From Diplosphaera chodatii (lineage: Eukaryota > Chlorophyta > Trebouxiophyceae > Prasiolales > Stichococcaceae), in assembly GCA_032358165.1 (NCBI GenBank), contig JAALGY010000023.1, positions 2,852,001 to 2,916,000 on the forward strand: a stretch of 64,000 nt of DNA. Reading direction: 5' to 3'. This document shows positions 1-12,887 of this stretch, in pieces (position 1 is the stretch's first letter; the number at the start of each line of letters is the position of its first letter). Both the position numbers and the translations under genes were made by a program. Below the pieces are notes generated by a model that ran no database searches, was not told the origin of the DNA, and saw only the letters and a list, made by a program, of their open reading frames with translations.

Positions 1-22
1 GTGCGGCGGCAGCACAACTCAC

Positions 23-3000
23 TGTGGGCACTGGCCGAGACTGCTCGGCGGCAGACGACGGCGCCCTCGGCTGGTCAGCTGGCGCCGCCTCTGCTGGAGG
101 TGGTGTGCCTGCAGTGGCAGGCTGTGGCGGCTGCCTGTGACCATTCATGCCAGGCCGCTCTGGAGCCAGCTCCGAAGCGGCATCCGGCAGCTCTGCCGTG
201 GTGCTATCTGCTGTTGCCTCGGGAGCATGCACGCGCGAGGGCCGCCGCTTCTTCTTCCGCTTTTTCACATCCCTCCTGCGGTGATGAACACACTTGCATA
301 AGCTCCATCGCTTGCCTGCCCGCAGAGAGCGATGCCACACACAGGGTGCACAGGCTTTTTCACAGCAGCATGCAGGTCTCACAAAGGGTCAAGAAATTCT
401 ATAAATCTCCGTAGAACCGGCTGCATTTGCACGCACCCCTCCTCCAGCTCGAGCTCCTCCAGCAGCGCCGCCATGTTGGCCTCGGCGTCGGCGGCGGACT
501 GGGTGCCGCTGGCGCTGATGTCCGCCACCGCTGCCAGCGGGGACCGCCCGGCCGCCCGCGCCAGCATCCCCTCCTTGTACGCCTTCTTCAGCAGGATGTT
601 GAGCCCCGTCTGCTGCGCAGGCAGAGTGCCAAGCATGGTGTGAAGACGCTGTTGAAACAAGTGTTTGCGCATGCAGGCTGAGTTGCCACAAGGAACGTGC
701 TCGCACATCATGGGCGTCTGGAGTTGTAGTGTGAACAGCAAGGGGGCAGCCGTACTGAGGCCACTGCTGACCCAAATGCAAATGGGAGCTTGGCACCTTC
801 ATGTCTCATGCTCTGCATGCCGAACAGACCCGCAGTGCCCGCGCGCTCGGCAGCCCCCTGCCCCGCACCTGCTGCTGCGAGGACTTGCCGTGCTGCCCGC
901 ACAGCACGAAGGCCGCGGTGGCGCCGTCGATGCCGTCCGCCCTGGCGCGGTAGTCGCACCCCAGCCGCGCCAGCGCCAGCATCATCTCCCGCTTGTTGGC
1001 CATCGCCGCGTGGTGCATCGCGGTGCCTGCAGCACAGCGCGGGGCGGCTCTGCGGGTGCGGGGGGTTGGGACCACGCACTCGCCAGGAGCAGGTGGTGAT
1101 CGTGAGCACCTCACCATGCAGAGCGTACCAGCGGGCTGCAGGCAGCAGGCAACAACGTTCCAAAGAAGTTGTCGGGTCTGCACGCTGCTCACCGCCGACA
1201 GAGTCGCGGCTGTTGACGTCGGAGCCCAGCTCCACCAGCTGCAGCACCATCGCGCGGTCCCCGCACCCGGCGGCCAGGTGCAGCGCGGTGCGGCCCTCGG
1301 CGTCCACCGCGTCCAGCCCCGCGCCCAGCCGCGTCAGCTGCGCCGCCACCGGCAGCAGCCGGCTGCGGTCCTGCAGGCACGACCCGCCACGCCTTGGCTA
1401 CCCCTTCGCAGAGCTGGTGTTTCGTACGCCGGCGCCCTGCTGCTCACGGAGCGGGCGCAGGAGGTGGGGTGGTCATGGGGACGTCTTGATCTCGGTGCTT
1501 GCCTGCTCCATGGACGACAGCTGCAGCGCCTCCGTCTTGCGCAGCAGCGCCTCCAGCCCAAACTCCCAGTCCTGCACCTTCGCTCCGGAGGCTGCAGCAG
1601 TTGACGAGGCGGTCAAAATTCCTGCACTCTTTGCACCTGCTTGCAGATGGTGCCCTACCTGCATGGGGTCCACACCTGCCATGTTCGGCAACAAGTTGCC
1701 AGTCCAGCTTGAGGAGGTACCAGACAGGAGTGCATCAGCACCTGAGGTGGTGGAGAAGGACGAGGGTCCAGGGCCGATGTCGGGCACCGCTCCAGCGGCA
1801 GGCAGCGCTCCTCCCGCGGCGGCGGGCGGGGTGCCGCCTGCGCCGGAGCGCCGCTTGCTGGCGCGCTTCAGCAGCTGCATCAGGCCCAGGCCCTTCCAGT
1901 CGGCGGCCGCCGCGTGCGGGGGGGTGCCCTCCGGGGCGCCCGCCGCCAGGCCGCACAGGTTTGCCAGCATGTCCTTCTGCCCCGCTGCACATGCATTCAC
2001 AGCAGAGATCACAGGCGTGATCTGTTGAGTCAGATGTGCTGCGGCATTCACAGCAAGGCTTGACACGCTGAAGGTGGTAACAGCAGAACAGGCTGCCAGA
2101 GGGCATAAGTGCGGAACAATTGCCAAGTCAGCCGGATCTGTTCACTGCGATGCTGTTTTGCTTACCAAGGGCAGCCCAGGCAAGGCCCGTGCGGACAGGC
2201 ACCAGGCCGTCAGCGCGGGCCGCAGTGTTTGATATTGCTGCCTGCGTGGCCTGCTGGCTGGCTGTCAGCTGCTGCCCGCCGCCTGCGCTCGACCCGCCGC
2301 CCGGCACGCCGTTCGCCTGCCCGCCACTGCCGCCGTGGTGATGCCCATTGGCCATGCTGGCAGTGCTGCCGCCTGTGATCAGGCGATTGCTGGAAGCTGC
2401 AGCGCTGGCCCCTGAACTGCCTGCAAGGCGTCAGCAGCAAACACGTCAAGCTGGGCGATCAGATTATCACAATGCCTTGAGCTTTTCAACCCGGCACCCA
2501 GGAACGAGATGACTGCCGAGCAGGGCAAGCATGTGAGGATTGGCATGCTGTAGTCTTGTGGCCTGTGGTCTGTGACACGTGTGCCGACCTTGGGTGGGTG
2601 GCATTGCGGCGAGCGCAGAGTAGGTGCCATGCGCGGCATTCTGCAGGGGCGTGCACCCCGTGATGTCCCGTGCATTGAGGTCCGCCCCCAGCGCAACCAG
2701 CGTGTCAATGGCATCAAGGAAGCCGCAGCCTGCACAGACATCACAGCAGGCTGCAGTCATGGTCATCAAGGAGTGTATTCACCACGTCAGCAACCAAGAG
2801 CAGGCATCATGACCAGGCGCACTGAGAGCAGAGGCAGCAAAGCAGGGGCACGAAGTGATGCACGGAAAGCAGGGCTGCGTGAGAACTGTCACTTCCTGAA
2901 TGTAGGTACTTCTGTGCGCGCATGTTCACATTTTTGAAGGACAAGGCGGCAGCATCTATCGTGATGAACACATGTCAGGGCACTATTTGTCTGCGCCTAG

Positions 3001-6000
3001 AGCAGTTACACAGAGGGCTGAGGATTCAAAGCTCAAGCAGCTCACCTGCAGCCAGGTGCAACGGGGTGTTGGAGGCGTTATCGCGCACATCCACAGGGCA
3101 GCCCGCACGCACGAGGGCCTCCACCACAGCCGACTGCCCAAAGGCAGCAGCATAGTGCAGCGGTGTGCTGCCGTCCTGCAATTGCACGATCAAGTGCCAG
3201 TGAGCAGCGCCTGCGACCATGTCCAACACCAAGTGCCCAAGAACGTGATTGCTCTGAACTAATGTGTACCTATCAAACAACATTCATACTTGACATAATG
3301 GCAAAGCCTGCCTTCGTGCGGGGCAGGATGTCAATATCGCAGCGCATGAGGCGCTGCACAATGTCCACCCGGCCCGACCGCGCAGCAATGTGCAGCGGCG
3401 TCTCCAGGCTGTTGGCTTCTGTCACTGTGCGCACGTCTGCCCTGTGCTCCACCAGTGTGCAGATGGCGTCCACATTTGCTGGGCCCTGCAGGCAGCGTTC
3501 ACGGCACCTGTCGAACCTACCGAACAACAGGTATCATTCAAAACGATCTGCAACAGTGCTCTGCTCACCAACTAGCCTGTCATTGGCGACGCCGCTACCA
3601 TGACAAACATCACAACCAGACACTCGAGCCCTGGAGGCACACCTTCATGACCGCAAGAACCAGGGGGCTGAAGCCCTTGACGGTCTTGGCTTCGATGTCG
3701 GCGCCCAGCGCCAGCAGCTGCGTGAGGGCGTCGCACTGCCCCGCGTCCGCGGCCAGGTGCAGCGGCTGGAAGCGGCCGCGCGTGTCGGCGGCGCGCACCG
3801 AGGCGCCGTGCTTCACCAGCATGGAGACCGCGTCCATGCGGCCGTGCATCGCAGCATAGTGCAGCGGCGTGCGGCCTGCAGAGCAGCGGCTTCACTGGTT
3901 GGGCGTCATGCTGTAGCACTCAGCAACGGGACCCTGCCAGGCAGCTAAACCCTTTAGCACTTGCCACTCTTCGTCTTGTTGTGGATGCCCTCAGCAGCAC
4001 GCAGAAACACGCACCCAGGTAGTCGCGCATGTCAACATCGTGCTGGTACTGTATGAGGCGCTCAATGGTGGTGACGTGGCCGCCGTTGGCTGCAGCGTGC
4101 AGCGGCGTGAACAGGTAGCCGTCCTGAGCATCCACCTTTGTCTTCAGCTCCCGCACCAACAAGTCCACCAACCCTGCCCAACCCTGCATGGACAGACAGA
4201 GTGTTACAAGATTGTTGAGCTCTCAACGTCTGCTGACCAGCATGTAGACCACCTGGTGGCAGCAGGGCGTCAGCACAGGACCTGCGACGCTTTGCCAAAA
4301 CTTTTCGCAACGGATGCAAGTATATGGTGACAGGAGGCAAAAGGCCTGTCAGAGTTGCTGCACGGCCCTTCTCCGGCGCGGAATGTCACCGGATGAGGCT
4401 CATCTGCGTGCCGGCGCCCATGGCCGAAGCCCGGGCACAGCAAGCACGAAATTTCGCAACGGACCAGCAGCGCAGTCATCAACCAGGACTGGGAGTTTGT
4501 GACTATGATTGGTATAGTCGAGTGTACGTACTATAGAACAGATCCTGTTCGAGTATAGTCCGTACCTCAGCTGCCGCTGCTTCAGCTATATGAACGGTTA
4601 CCGTTTTTGATATCTCTAGTTATGGGTCTATACGCTATGTGCGCTGGCAAGGCCCATGCTGTGTAGTAACTTGGCATTGCTCCTGGCTGACACAGTATGA
4701 AGGGCATTCGCTTGTCTGTGCCATTGCAGGCCATTGTGGGCATTCTGGGTGGCCGGTGTTGCTGGGTGCCAGTACCAGACCGACAAATTCCCGATGCGCT
4801 GACGAATTTGTTCGCAAGCAGCCCACCTGCTCAGCAGCGACGTGCACAGGAGTCCGGCCTTCGCCCGACTTGGCGCGCGGGTCGCACCCCAAGTCGCGTG
4901 CAAGCGTCCGCACGGTGTCCAGCCGGTTCCAAGCCGCCGCACAATATAGTGGCGTGCACCCATCACGGTCCAGAGCCGTCGGGTCACAGCCCTGCAGCAG
5001 CACACAGGTGTCGGTGATGCTGCGGCGGTCTGGGGCTGCGTTTGCCTGACGAGGGCAGCTGTGGCTGGGGCAGCAACGCCAGCCGCCGCCTGCGGGCTGC
5101 CCTGTAGTAAAATTGGACCCACTCCCTCCAGGCGCTGAGCGAAGCCGTGGAGGCGAAGCTGTGGCCTGTAGCCTTGCATGTCCAATGCTGTTGTCACTTT
5201 ATGCTGTCAGCCGTGTCGCAGCAGCCATGCGAATGGATGATCAAGTCAGCCAAGCTTGGGAGGATTACATAATCCAGAGTACCTAGCGCTCATCTTTGGC
5301 CGGAGTGCTCACCAGTTCGCGCAGGGCGAGCACTGCCTCGATGTGACCCTCCCCGGCCGCCACGTGGATGGGCGTCGACAGCACCGAGTCTGTGACCGAC
5401 ACGCTGCAGCCGAGCGCCACCAACGCCCTGATGGCCGGCACCTGAATCTTGCCAGCACACCCATTGGGAAGTGGATCAGGGAGCAGCGGCTGCCAGCAAA
5501 CTTGGAGGGGCATGGGTCAGGGAGGAAGGTGGCAATCATAGGCTCACCTTGTTGTAGGCGGCAGCATAGTGCAGCGGTGTCCAGGAGTTGACGCTGCGCA
5601 CCAGCAGATCGCATTTGTGCTCCTGCACACATCAGTGAAGAGAAAGCTTCACATACGTGACACCACAGGAGGTGCTTGTGCCCGCAGCGACACCGTGCAA
5701 CTGGCATCTGTCGTTTCTGAAAACGCATTTGCGCAGGAGGCAGCTGTTGAGGCAGCCACGCGAGGCACTCACGGAGACGAGCTCCTCTATGAGGTCCACA
5801 TCGCCGCTCATGGCCGCCATGTGCAGCGGCTGCCACGCCATCGTCTGCCGCACGATGGACAGTCCCGGCTTGTTCAGGTTGACGCGCCGCGCCACAGCCG
5901 CCCACGCAGGGGTCTCCTCCACCACAATGGTCTCATCGCCGTCCGCCTTTGTGGCCACATCCCAGCCCAGGTGCAGGAAGCCCATAAAGTCCTGTAGCCC

Positions 6001-6729
6001 GAAAGGCACCGTCAGCATCCATCGTGTGCATATGAGTGCCCAGTCTTGCAGCGTGGGCTCATCCAGGTGCATGAACAGCTACAGGGTGCACAAAGTTGCT
6101 GCCTCGATGTCCTGCCTCCAGGCACGCAGCATTCCGGGTGGCAGGCGCTGGCAGCTCACCTGCATGCAGCGCTGGCGCGCGACCACGTGCAGCGGCGTGG
6201 CGCCGTGCTCGTCCTTCAGCAGCGCGTTGACCAGCTTCACGATGAGCGTGACCTGGTTCTGCACGGCCGCCAGGTGCACCGGCGTGCAGCCCAGGATGTC
6301 CTTCTGCAGCAGCAGCGCCGGGCCCGCGTGCTCCGTGAGGTGGTCCACGACGTCCAGGTAGCCGCGCATGACCGCGTGGTGCAGCGCGGTGCGGCCCTCG
6401 CTGTCGCGCACCGTCGCGTCTGCACCCTGCCAGGGTGCACCGGGAGCTCTCAAAGAGCCGCTGCAGATTGGCTCAGTGCTCCATAGCCGTGCTGGACGCG
6501 TGCGCTGATGCCTCGTGTTTCTTTATCTTGACTTTCAGCGTGCGGACAGCAGTCAGACCATGCTTCGCAGCAGAGCAGGTGTAGCATTGGGCGCATCAGG
6601 AGCGAGGCAGAAGCGCATGGGCACCGCCCGGCATCTGGACAGCACGCCGCCCACCTCAGCCAGCAGCCGTTGCACCGCAGCCAGGTCGTTGTCCTGTGCT
6701 GCCTGGATGACAGGCGCCGTCTTGGGCAT
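23..6729 (-). CDS. Ankyrin-repeat protein, 3' end beyond the left edge
   Basis: Eighteen exons on the minus strand: 6655-6729, 6160-6426, 5773-6078, 5548-5622, 5313-5441, 4827-5045, 4015-4183, 3643-3875, 3312-3485, 3046-3175, 2589-2729, 2166-2420, 1659-1984, 1503-1571, 1193-1370, 869-1026, 437-612 and 23-275. All phases agree and about 1,111 codons are visible. The chosen start gives MPKTAPVIQAAQ, which leads straight into the first repeat. About 18 ankyrin repeats (TPLHxAA signatures) run to the end of exon 16, interrupted by a Gly/Ser/His-rich linker and a lower-complexity region encoded at 1659-2420. After the repeats come an acidic helix and a Lys/Arg-rich, Pro/Ala-rich tail. A GTGAGT donor at 22 suggests at least one more exon outside the window. 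Two introns use GC donors (3311 and 1502). Ankyrin repeats mediate protein binding; no catalytic, channel or kinase domain is visible, so the role is unknown. Confidence 0.85.
4524..4566. repeat. Imperfect inverted repeat in an AT-rich intron segment
   Basis: Inside the 643-nt intron 4184-4826 of the ankyrin gene, the arms ACTATAGAACAG (4530-4541) and CTGTTC-GAG-TATAGT (4545-4559) pair except for a three-base bulge. They are flanked by GTAC-containing ends. The surrounding 100 bases are much more AT-rich than the rest of the window. It could be a small degenerate mobile element or a hairpin. Confidence 0.45.
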
Positions 6730-7555
6730 GCTGCTCGTCCGGCGAACTGCGGCCTGTCCTGCGTCTCAGGACACAGCATTGTGCTGCGCGCGGTGTGGAA
6801 TGAGAGGTGAGCCCACTCGTGAGAACGGCGCAGTTACACAGTCACACAAAGGAGACGTATGCTGCATAGCCCAGCTGCGCAGCCTGCTCCTGCACCACCT
6901 CGCTGACCAAGATCACGCAGGCGAAGTGTAGCACTGAGATGGGTGCGAACCTGAGGGTAACTCAAGGACTGATGCTCCTGCCACTACTACAGGCAGTCTA
7001 TGCTGCTTTGACTGAAGTACTGACACGTTGAATGGTCAACAAGGGCGTCTCGATGCAGGGTGCATCGTTCAAAGAGCTCTTTCGGCTGCTCGGCGGGTCC
7101 ATCTGCATACCGCGTTTGCTGAACTCCTATCAGCAACGCGCATGTCATGAAAATGCAATCAGGGACACTGATTGTGGCCGCGCTCCAGCCGATCGTCGCT
7201 GCACGGCGATAAGCAAGCGCAGACGTCAGCTTTTCACACCCCCTGATGCTGTTACGTTTGCGAACCGCTACCGCTTCTAAGTCCAGACGCACATTGTCGC
7301 ACAGAACATCAGAGGTGGCGGATACAGCTCACTTGTTCAAGCAGCGATTCTGACAGCGCTGCCAGAGGCGGAATCATCGGTACTCTCTTGGTGTGTGCTT
7401 ATGCGCCGCTGTCAGCCGGGGATATCACTGTGTTCTGTGTTTTGACGGCATCGTGGAAGACTCTGATCCAGTTTAATAATCATCAGGATCCAAGCGGCTG
7501 TGGCAGCATTGCTGTCCGTGCACGCCAGCTTGGAGACTGCTCGCCAGCGGCGGTC
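6730..7555. other. Divergent intergenic region (ankyrin gene / TRM61)
   Basis: This region holds the 5' flanks of the minus-strand ankyrin gene and the plus-strand TRM61 gene. I see no coding exon with supporting splice sites, no RNA gene and no clear core promoter motif. Confidence 0.5.
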
Positions 7556-9087
<1,532 letters not shown>

Positions 9088-9284
9088 TCCGACAGTCCTT
9101 GGTCTGTCCTAGAGCTGTTGTGTGAGATGGAACTGGATGCTTCATCGCCCTTGGCATACTTATGCAGGCAACAAAACTGCAGTTCGCCACGAAGTGAGAC
9201 ACCGCAAAGTGAGGCATCACACATGCTATACCCCGGCAACCACTAGCTCGCACCCGTGTGTCCGTTGGATAACCACATGCCATC

Positions 9285-10551
9285 TCAGCTGAAGCCCTTG
9301 CCACCGCCCTTGCCGGACCCTGCAGTCCGCCTTCGGGGCGGCTTGCGGACTGACGCTGCCTTTTCTCGATCCTGTGCAACCTGCCTGCATGCACATGGCA
9401 CATCAACGTCCATGTACCGTGGACCGCAATCAACCAAGCTCACCTGCATGGAGGCCATTCACCATGGAGGCATTCACCATCTCATCTGCCGATCACACAA
9501 CAGCAACACAGCCAGCGACTCCTCGGCCATGCTCCCGAGGTGTTTACCTCTGTGCCTCAGCTGACTCGAAGGCTTTGCGGTCCTCCTTCTCCTTTCTGTC
9601 ATCCAGCCAGCCTGTAAGTGCCAGGTACGCAACCTGCAGGGTGAGAAGATGCCCAATACAGTGTGGTGCTGCCATTGCCATGTGTTACAGCGTTAACCCT
9701 TTGGGTTTGCATGGTTGAGGTTCAAGTATTTTGTTATGCCTACGTTGAGGTCGCACCCCTAGCGTCACGACTGATAGCACTGTGATGGCGAAGTAGAACA
9801 GCACAGTGATCACGGGACCATCCGGCGCGGCATTCGTCAATGTGATCAACGAACTCGACGCCGAATCTGCTGCTGCTGCTGCTGCTGCCTCTGCCTGTGC
9901 ACCCGCCGCGGGGGTCGCCGCGCTGCCACTTGCAAGGATGGGATCGTCTGCTCGCGCCGGCGAAGCAACTGATAGCTGCAAGGCGGCTGGCATCAGCACA
10001 CCTGTGCATGATGCCAAATGATGATAAGTGGTGTCATGTAGGATTGATGACTACTCAAGGCGCTGTGTCAACGCGCTGTGCATGCACACACGAGCCAAAG
10101 TGGGATGATAATGCTATACACAACCGCGTGCTGTTGGCTACCTGCAAACAGAGGCGCTGGCTGCCGTTCACAGCTGCTGCCCACGCTGCCAGCTGTGCTG
10201 TGCCGATGCAAGGCATAGAGTGTGTGCCCCGACCTGGCAAGGGCGTGGGTTGCTGATCTGCAGGGTGCCCGATGGCATGGCGGCGGCAGGAGCGGCATCC
10301 CGCACCCAGACATGTTCAACCCTGACTTGGGCGATAGCATGATGTTGCGAAGTACCAGAGACTGCGGCACACAACAGCAACGCGAACGGTTTGCACGCAA
10401 ACGATTGCCCACCAGGCAACGAGCAAATGATCAGGCCAGGCTGACCAGCATAATCCTGAGCTTGCAGCCAGAGGGAAGTGGGCACTGTCGAAAGCCTGAG
10501 CGTCCAGTTGCGCACTGTGTCCGTTGCAGCACAACCCACCTTGCAAGTCAT
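9285..10551 (-). CDS. Small single-span membrane protein, probably plastid-targeted
   Basis: Exons on the minus strand: 10446-10551 (tentative first exon), 9757-10001, 9548-9633 and 9285-9384, giving 178 residues with all phases matching. The middle exon encodes an Ala-rich stretch ending SPARA-DD, which resembles a lumenal-type cleavage site, then an Ala7-8 run from a GCN triplet repeat. A hydrophobic segment (VITVLFYFAITVLSVVTLG) continues across the splice junction as VAYLALTGWLDDRKEKEDR. The C-terminus is basic and Gly-rich (SGKGGGKGFS). The pattern of one transmembrane helix followed by a charged amphipathic helix is seen in small thylakoid proteins, but I do not recognise the family. 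Exons 2-4 are well supported. The first exon is a guess based on phase; an alternative start is the Met at 9993. Confidence 0.6.
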
Positions 10552-10737
10552 AGTGACACTATTCGCACTATGTAGTTAGACTCTGACTGTCGTGTGTGGC
10601 TGAACAGCAGCAACTGTATGCCGGCAATTGGCAGGGGTCCCATGCCTTGGGCAAATCTCGAGAGGAGTGTGATCGCTGCGCTTTGGCTTTCTGCTGCTGG
10701 TCTTGCATGTGCTGCTTTTCGCACTCGTCAAATTGAC

Positions 10738-12680
10738 ATGGCAGGCAGTGAGGCAGATTCGGACACTGCCGCACGATCATATGCCGATGCAGGGCCATGC
10801 CGCGTCGCCTCTCGGCGTAACATCAGGCTGCAGGGCAGCACCAATGCGCAGAAGAGATCAGGCAAACCAGCAGCTACCAGTCAGAACTTCACGGTGCACT
10901 TGACCGTCACGCGGCCCATGGGTGGTGGCGGTGCCGACCGCCGGGCACCATTCCCTGTCGTGATCTTCCTAAACGGGTTTCAGGTGCATATTGCAGGGTG
11001 GAGGCTCGCTCACCATGGACATGCTCTAACTGCGTCGCAGTTGTGGTGACTTTGACCCCTTTTTCTAAAGCACTAGCTCGACGCATGGCACGCAGATGCG
11101 AGCCTCCTTCTATCGGTTGTATGCAAACCGCCTTGCGTCATGGGGCTATGTTTGCGTTCAGTACGACGACCCTCTGCTAAAGATCATCGATGACGCGACA
11201 GAGGTGAACAGTTGGTGCGGCTCGTGCACCCGCACAGCAGATGCTTGATGCGCACCATGCCCAGCTGTCCTCTGCATGGGTTACTGACAGCCCTGCTCTC
11301 TGTGTGTTTGATGCAGCTGCAGTACTTTGATCCGTTGGTAGACTGGCTGCGGGAGGAGCATCAGGCGCCCAGTGGGTTCCTGCACGGCGCCCTGGATCTT
11401 GACAAGCTGGCTGTTGCTGGGCACAGCCGTGGTGGCAAGCTGGCAGCACTGCTGTATGCTGGTGAGGGCGTGCCAAGTGCTGCGGTGCCATGTGATGCAC
11501 ATGTGGTTCTGGTGGTTGCATACAAAGGCCAGCTCTCGCGCAGCTGCCAATGTGTAGCCGATACATGGTTGCATGAACATGCAGAGCGTCCACAAGTCAA
11601 AGCTGCGTTCCTGATTGACCCTGTGGACAATACAAGTGAGCGACACACTGTCTGGGGCTGCTGCACTGAGGCAAATGTAAAGCACCTGGTTGGCACCTTG
11701 TATCTCGGCAGCTTGCTCACGAATCTTGGTGCCTGGTGTGAAGGCAGTCCTGCCATCTCACAGGCCAGACGCCTGAGAGTGCTCACTACCCGAGTGCAAT
11801 CAGGGCGTTGCGCGCAGCAGACCAGCCGTTTGCCACGCTAGGATCCGGTGTCACGGGCTGCTGCAACCCGGAGGGCAGCAACTACAAGGTGATGGCAGCC
11901 GCCCAGCCATGTGTCTCACGGTCTCGCCAGTAACGCGTGCAAGGATCGTGTGCGGTCGCCATTCCAGAAGGGGGACTGGTCATGCACTGCTTTGCAGGCC
12001 TTTTACGGTGTGGCCGCTGCCGGCAGCTGGCAGGCGGTCATTGAGGGAAGTGGGCACATGCAGTTCCTGACTGCAGGTGGGCACGTGCCAGCAAGATCAT
12101 GTGCGTCAGGTGGTGGATCACCGCAGCTTGTTCTCGCTCACTTCAGTGTGTGGGCGCAGGCCGCCTGTTGGATCCTGTCTTTCGGCTTCTGTGCCCTGGC
12201 GGCAGCAGCAGCCCAAAGCAGGCATGCCAATGTTTGCGGCTTGACGGTTCAGTCTCACACTGACAGCTGCCCTTCACTCTGCTTGGGCGGCTCCTAACAT
12301 GTGAACAATATGCAGGACATCTACCAGCGGCATCTGTTGCAGGTGCAAGGCTTGGCGCATCCGCTGGTAGTCGCATGGATGGACAAGCAATTTCGTCATC
12401 TACCGGTATTCAGATAGTGCTGCACTCGACATGCTCATGCAGCATGTTGTCAGTCTGACACCTCTGGTGTGATGCCACCCACAGCATGCATATGTGCATG
12501 TATCTACAGGACTTGCAACTGGACTTCCAGCAGTGGATGGACCAGCAGGTCACCTCGCACACGATCGCCTTTTCAGCAAAGGGCCCCGGGGACTCAGGCT
12601 CATTGCCTATCAATGCATCAGAGCGGCAGGCAGCCGAAGCAGTCGTGCAGAGGAGCAAGGAGGAGTCGCTTGTGGCTTGA
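10738..12680 (+). CDS. Chlorophyllase-like alpha/beta hydrolase
   Basis: Nine exons: 10738-10983, 11096-11203, 11317-11461, 11585-11635, 11764-11888, 11998-12076, 12127-12221, 12316-12405 and 12510-12680, giving 369 residues. The lipase motif AGHSRGGK (Ser about 155) is the form typical of chlorophyllases. A downstream FLIDPVDNT places an Asp near 178, and GSGHMQF places a His near 245, completing a triad. The block GSGVTGCCNPEGSNY matches the conserved region before the His, and LLCPGGSSS matches the family C-terminal element. Chlorophyllases remove phytol from chlorophyll; the substrate here is inferred. The frame is open upstream to 10594, so a longer N-terminus (including a hydrophobic stretch that could aid targeting) is possible. 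The intron at 12222 uses a GC donor. The 50-nt intron at 12077-12126 is the least certain junction. The polar C-terminal extension (12510-12680) is not a family feature I recognise. Confidence 0.82.
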
Positions 12681-12709
12681 GATCATCTGCAACGTCGTTT
12701 TCTCAACCG

Positions 12710-12714
12710 TGTAA
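12710..12714 (+). terminator. Candidate poly(A) signal TGTAA
   Basis: A TGTAA motif lies 30 nt after the stop codon of the chlorophyllase-like gene. TGTAA is the usual polyadenylation signal in volvocine and related green algae. Position and motif fit, but a 5-mer is weak evidence. Confidence 0.3.
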
Positions 12715-12887
12715 TGGTTGAGGCAACACCAGAAGTGCCCGGAGTGCGTTGGTCCATTGACGCAGCTCCTCGCTCCATCACACACTGTTCATCTATAACC
12801 GTCTGCCAGTGCCAAACCCTCTCACAACAGGATCCAGATTACGTGTACTGCCACTGCTGCTGGCAGACCACTACTCTTTCCCATATC

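Noticed and set aside
1473..2126. Continuous 217-codon minus-strand frame taken as one exon
   Set aside because: Splice sites at 1984/1659 and 1571/1503 keep the ankyrin gene in phase with its neighbours, so only parts of this frame are coding.
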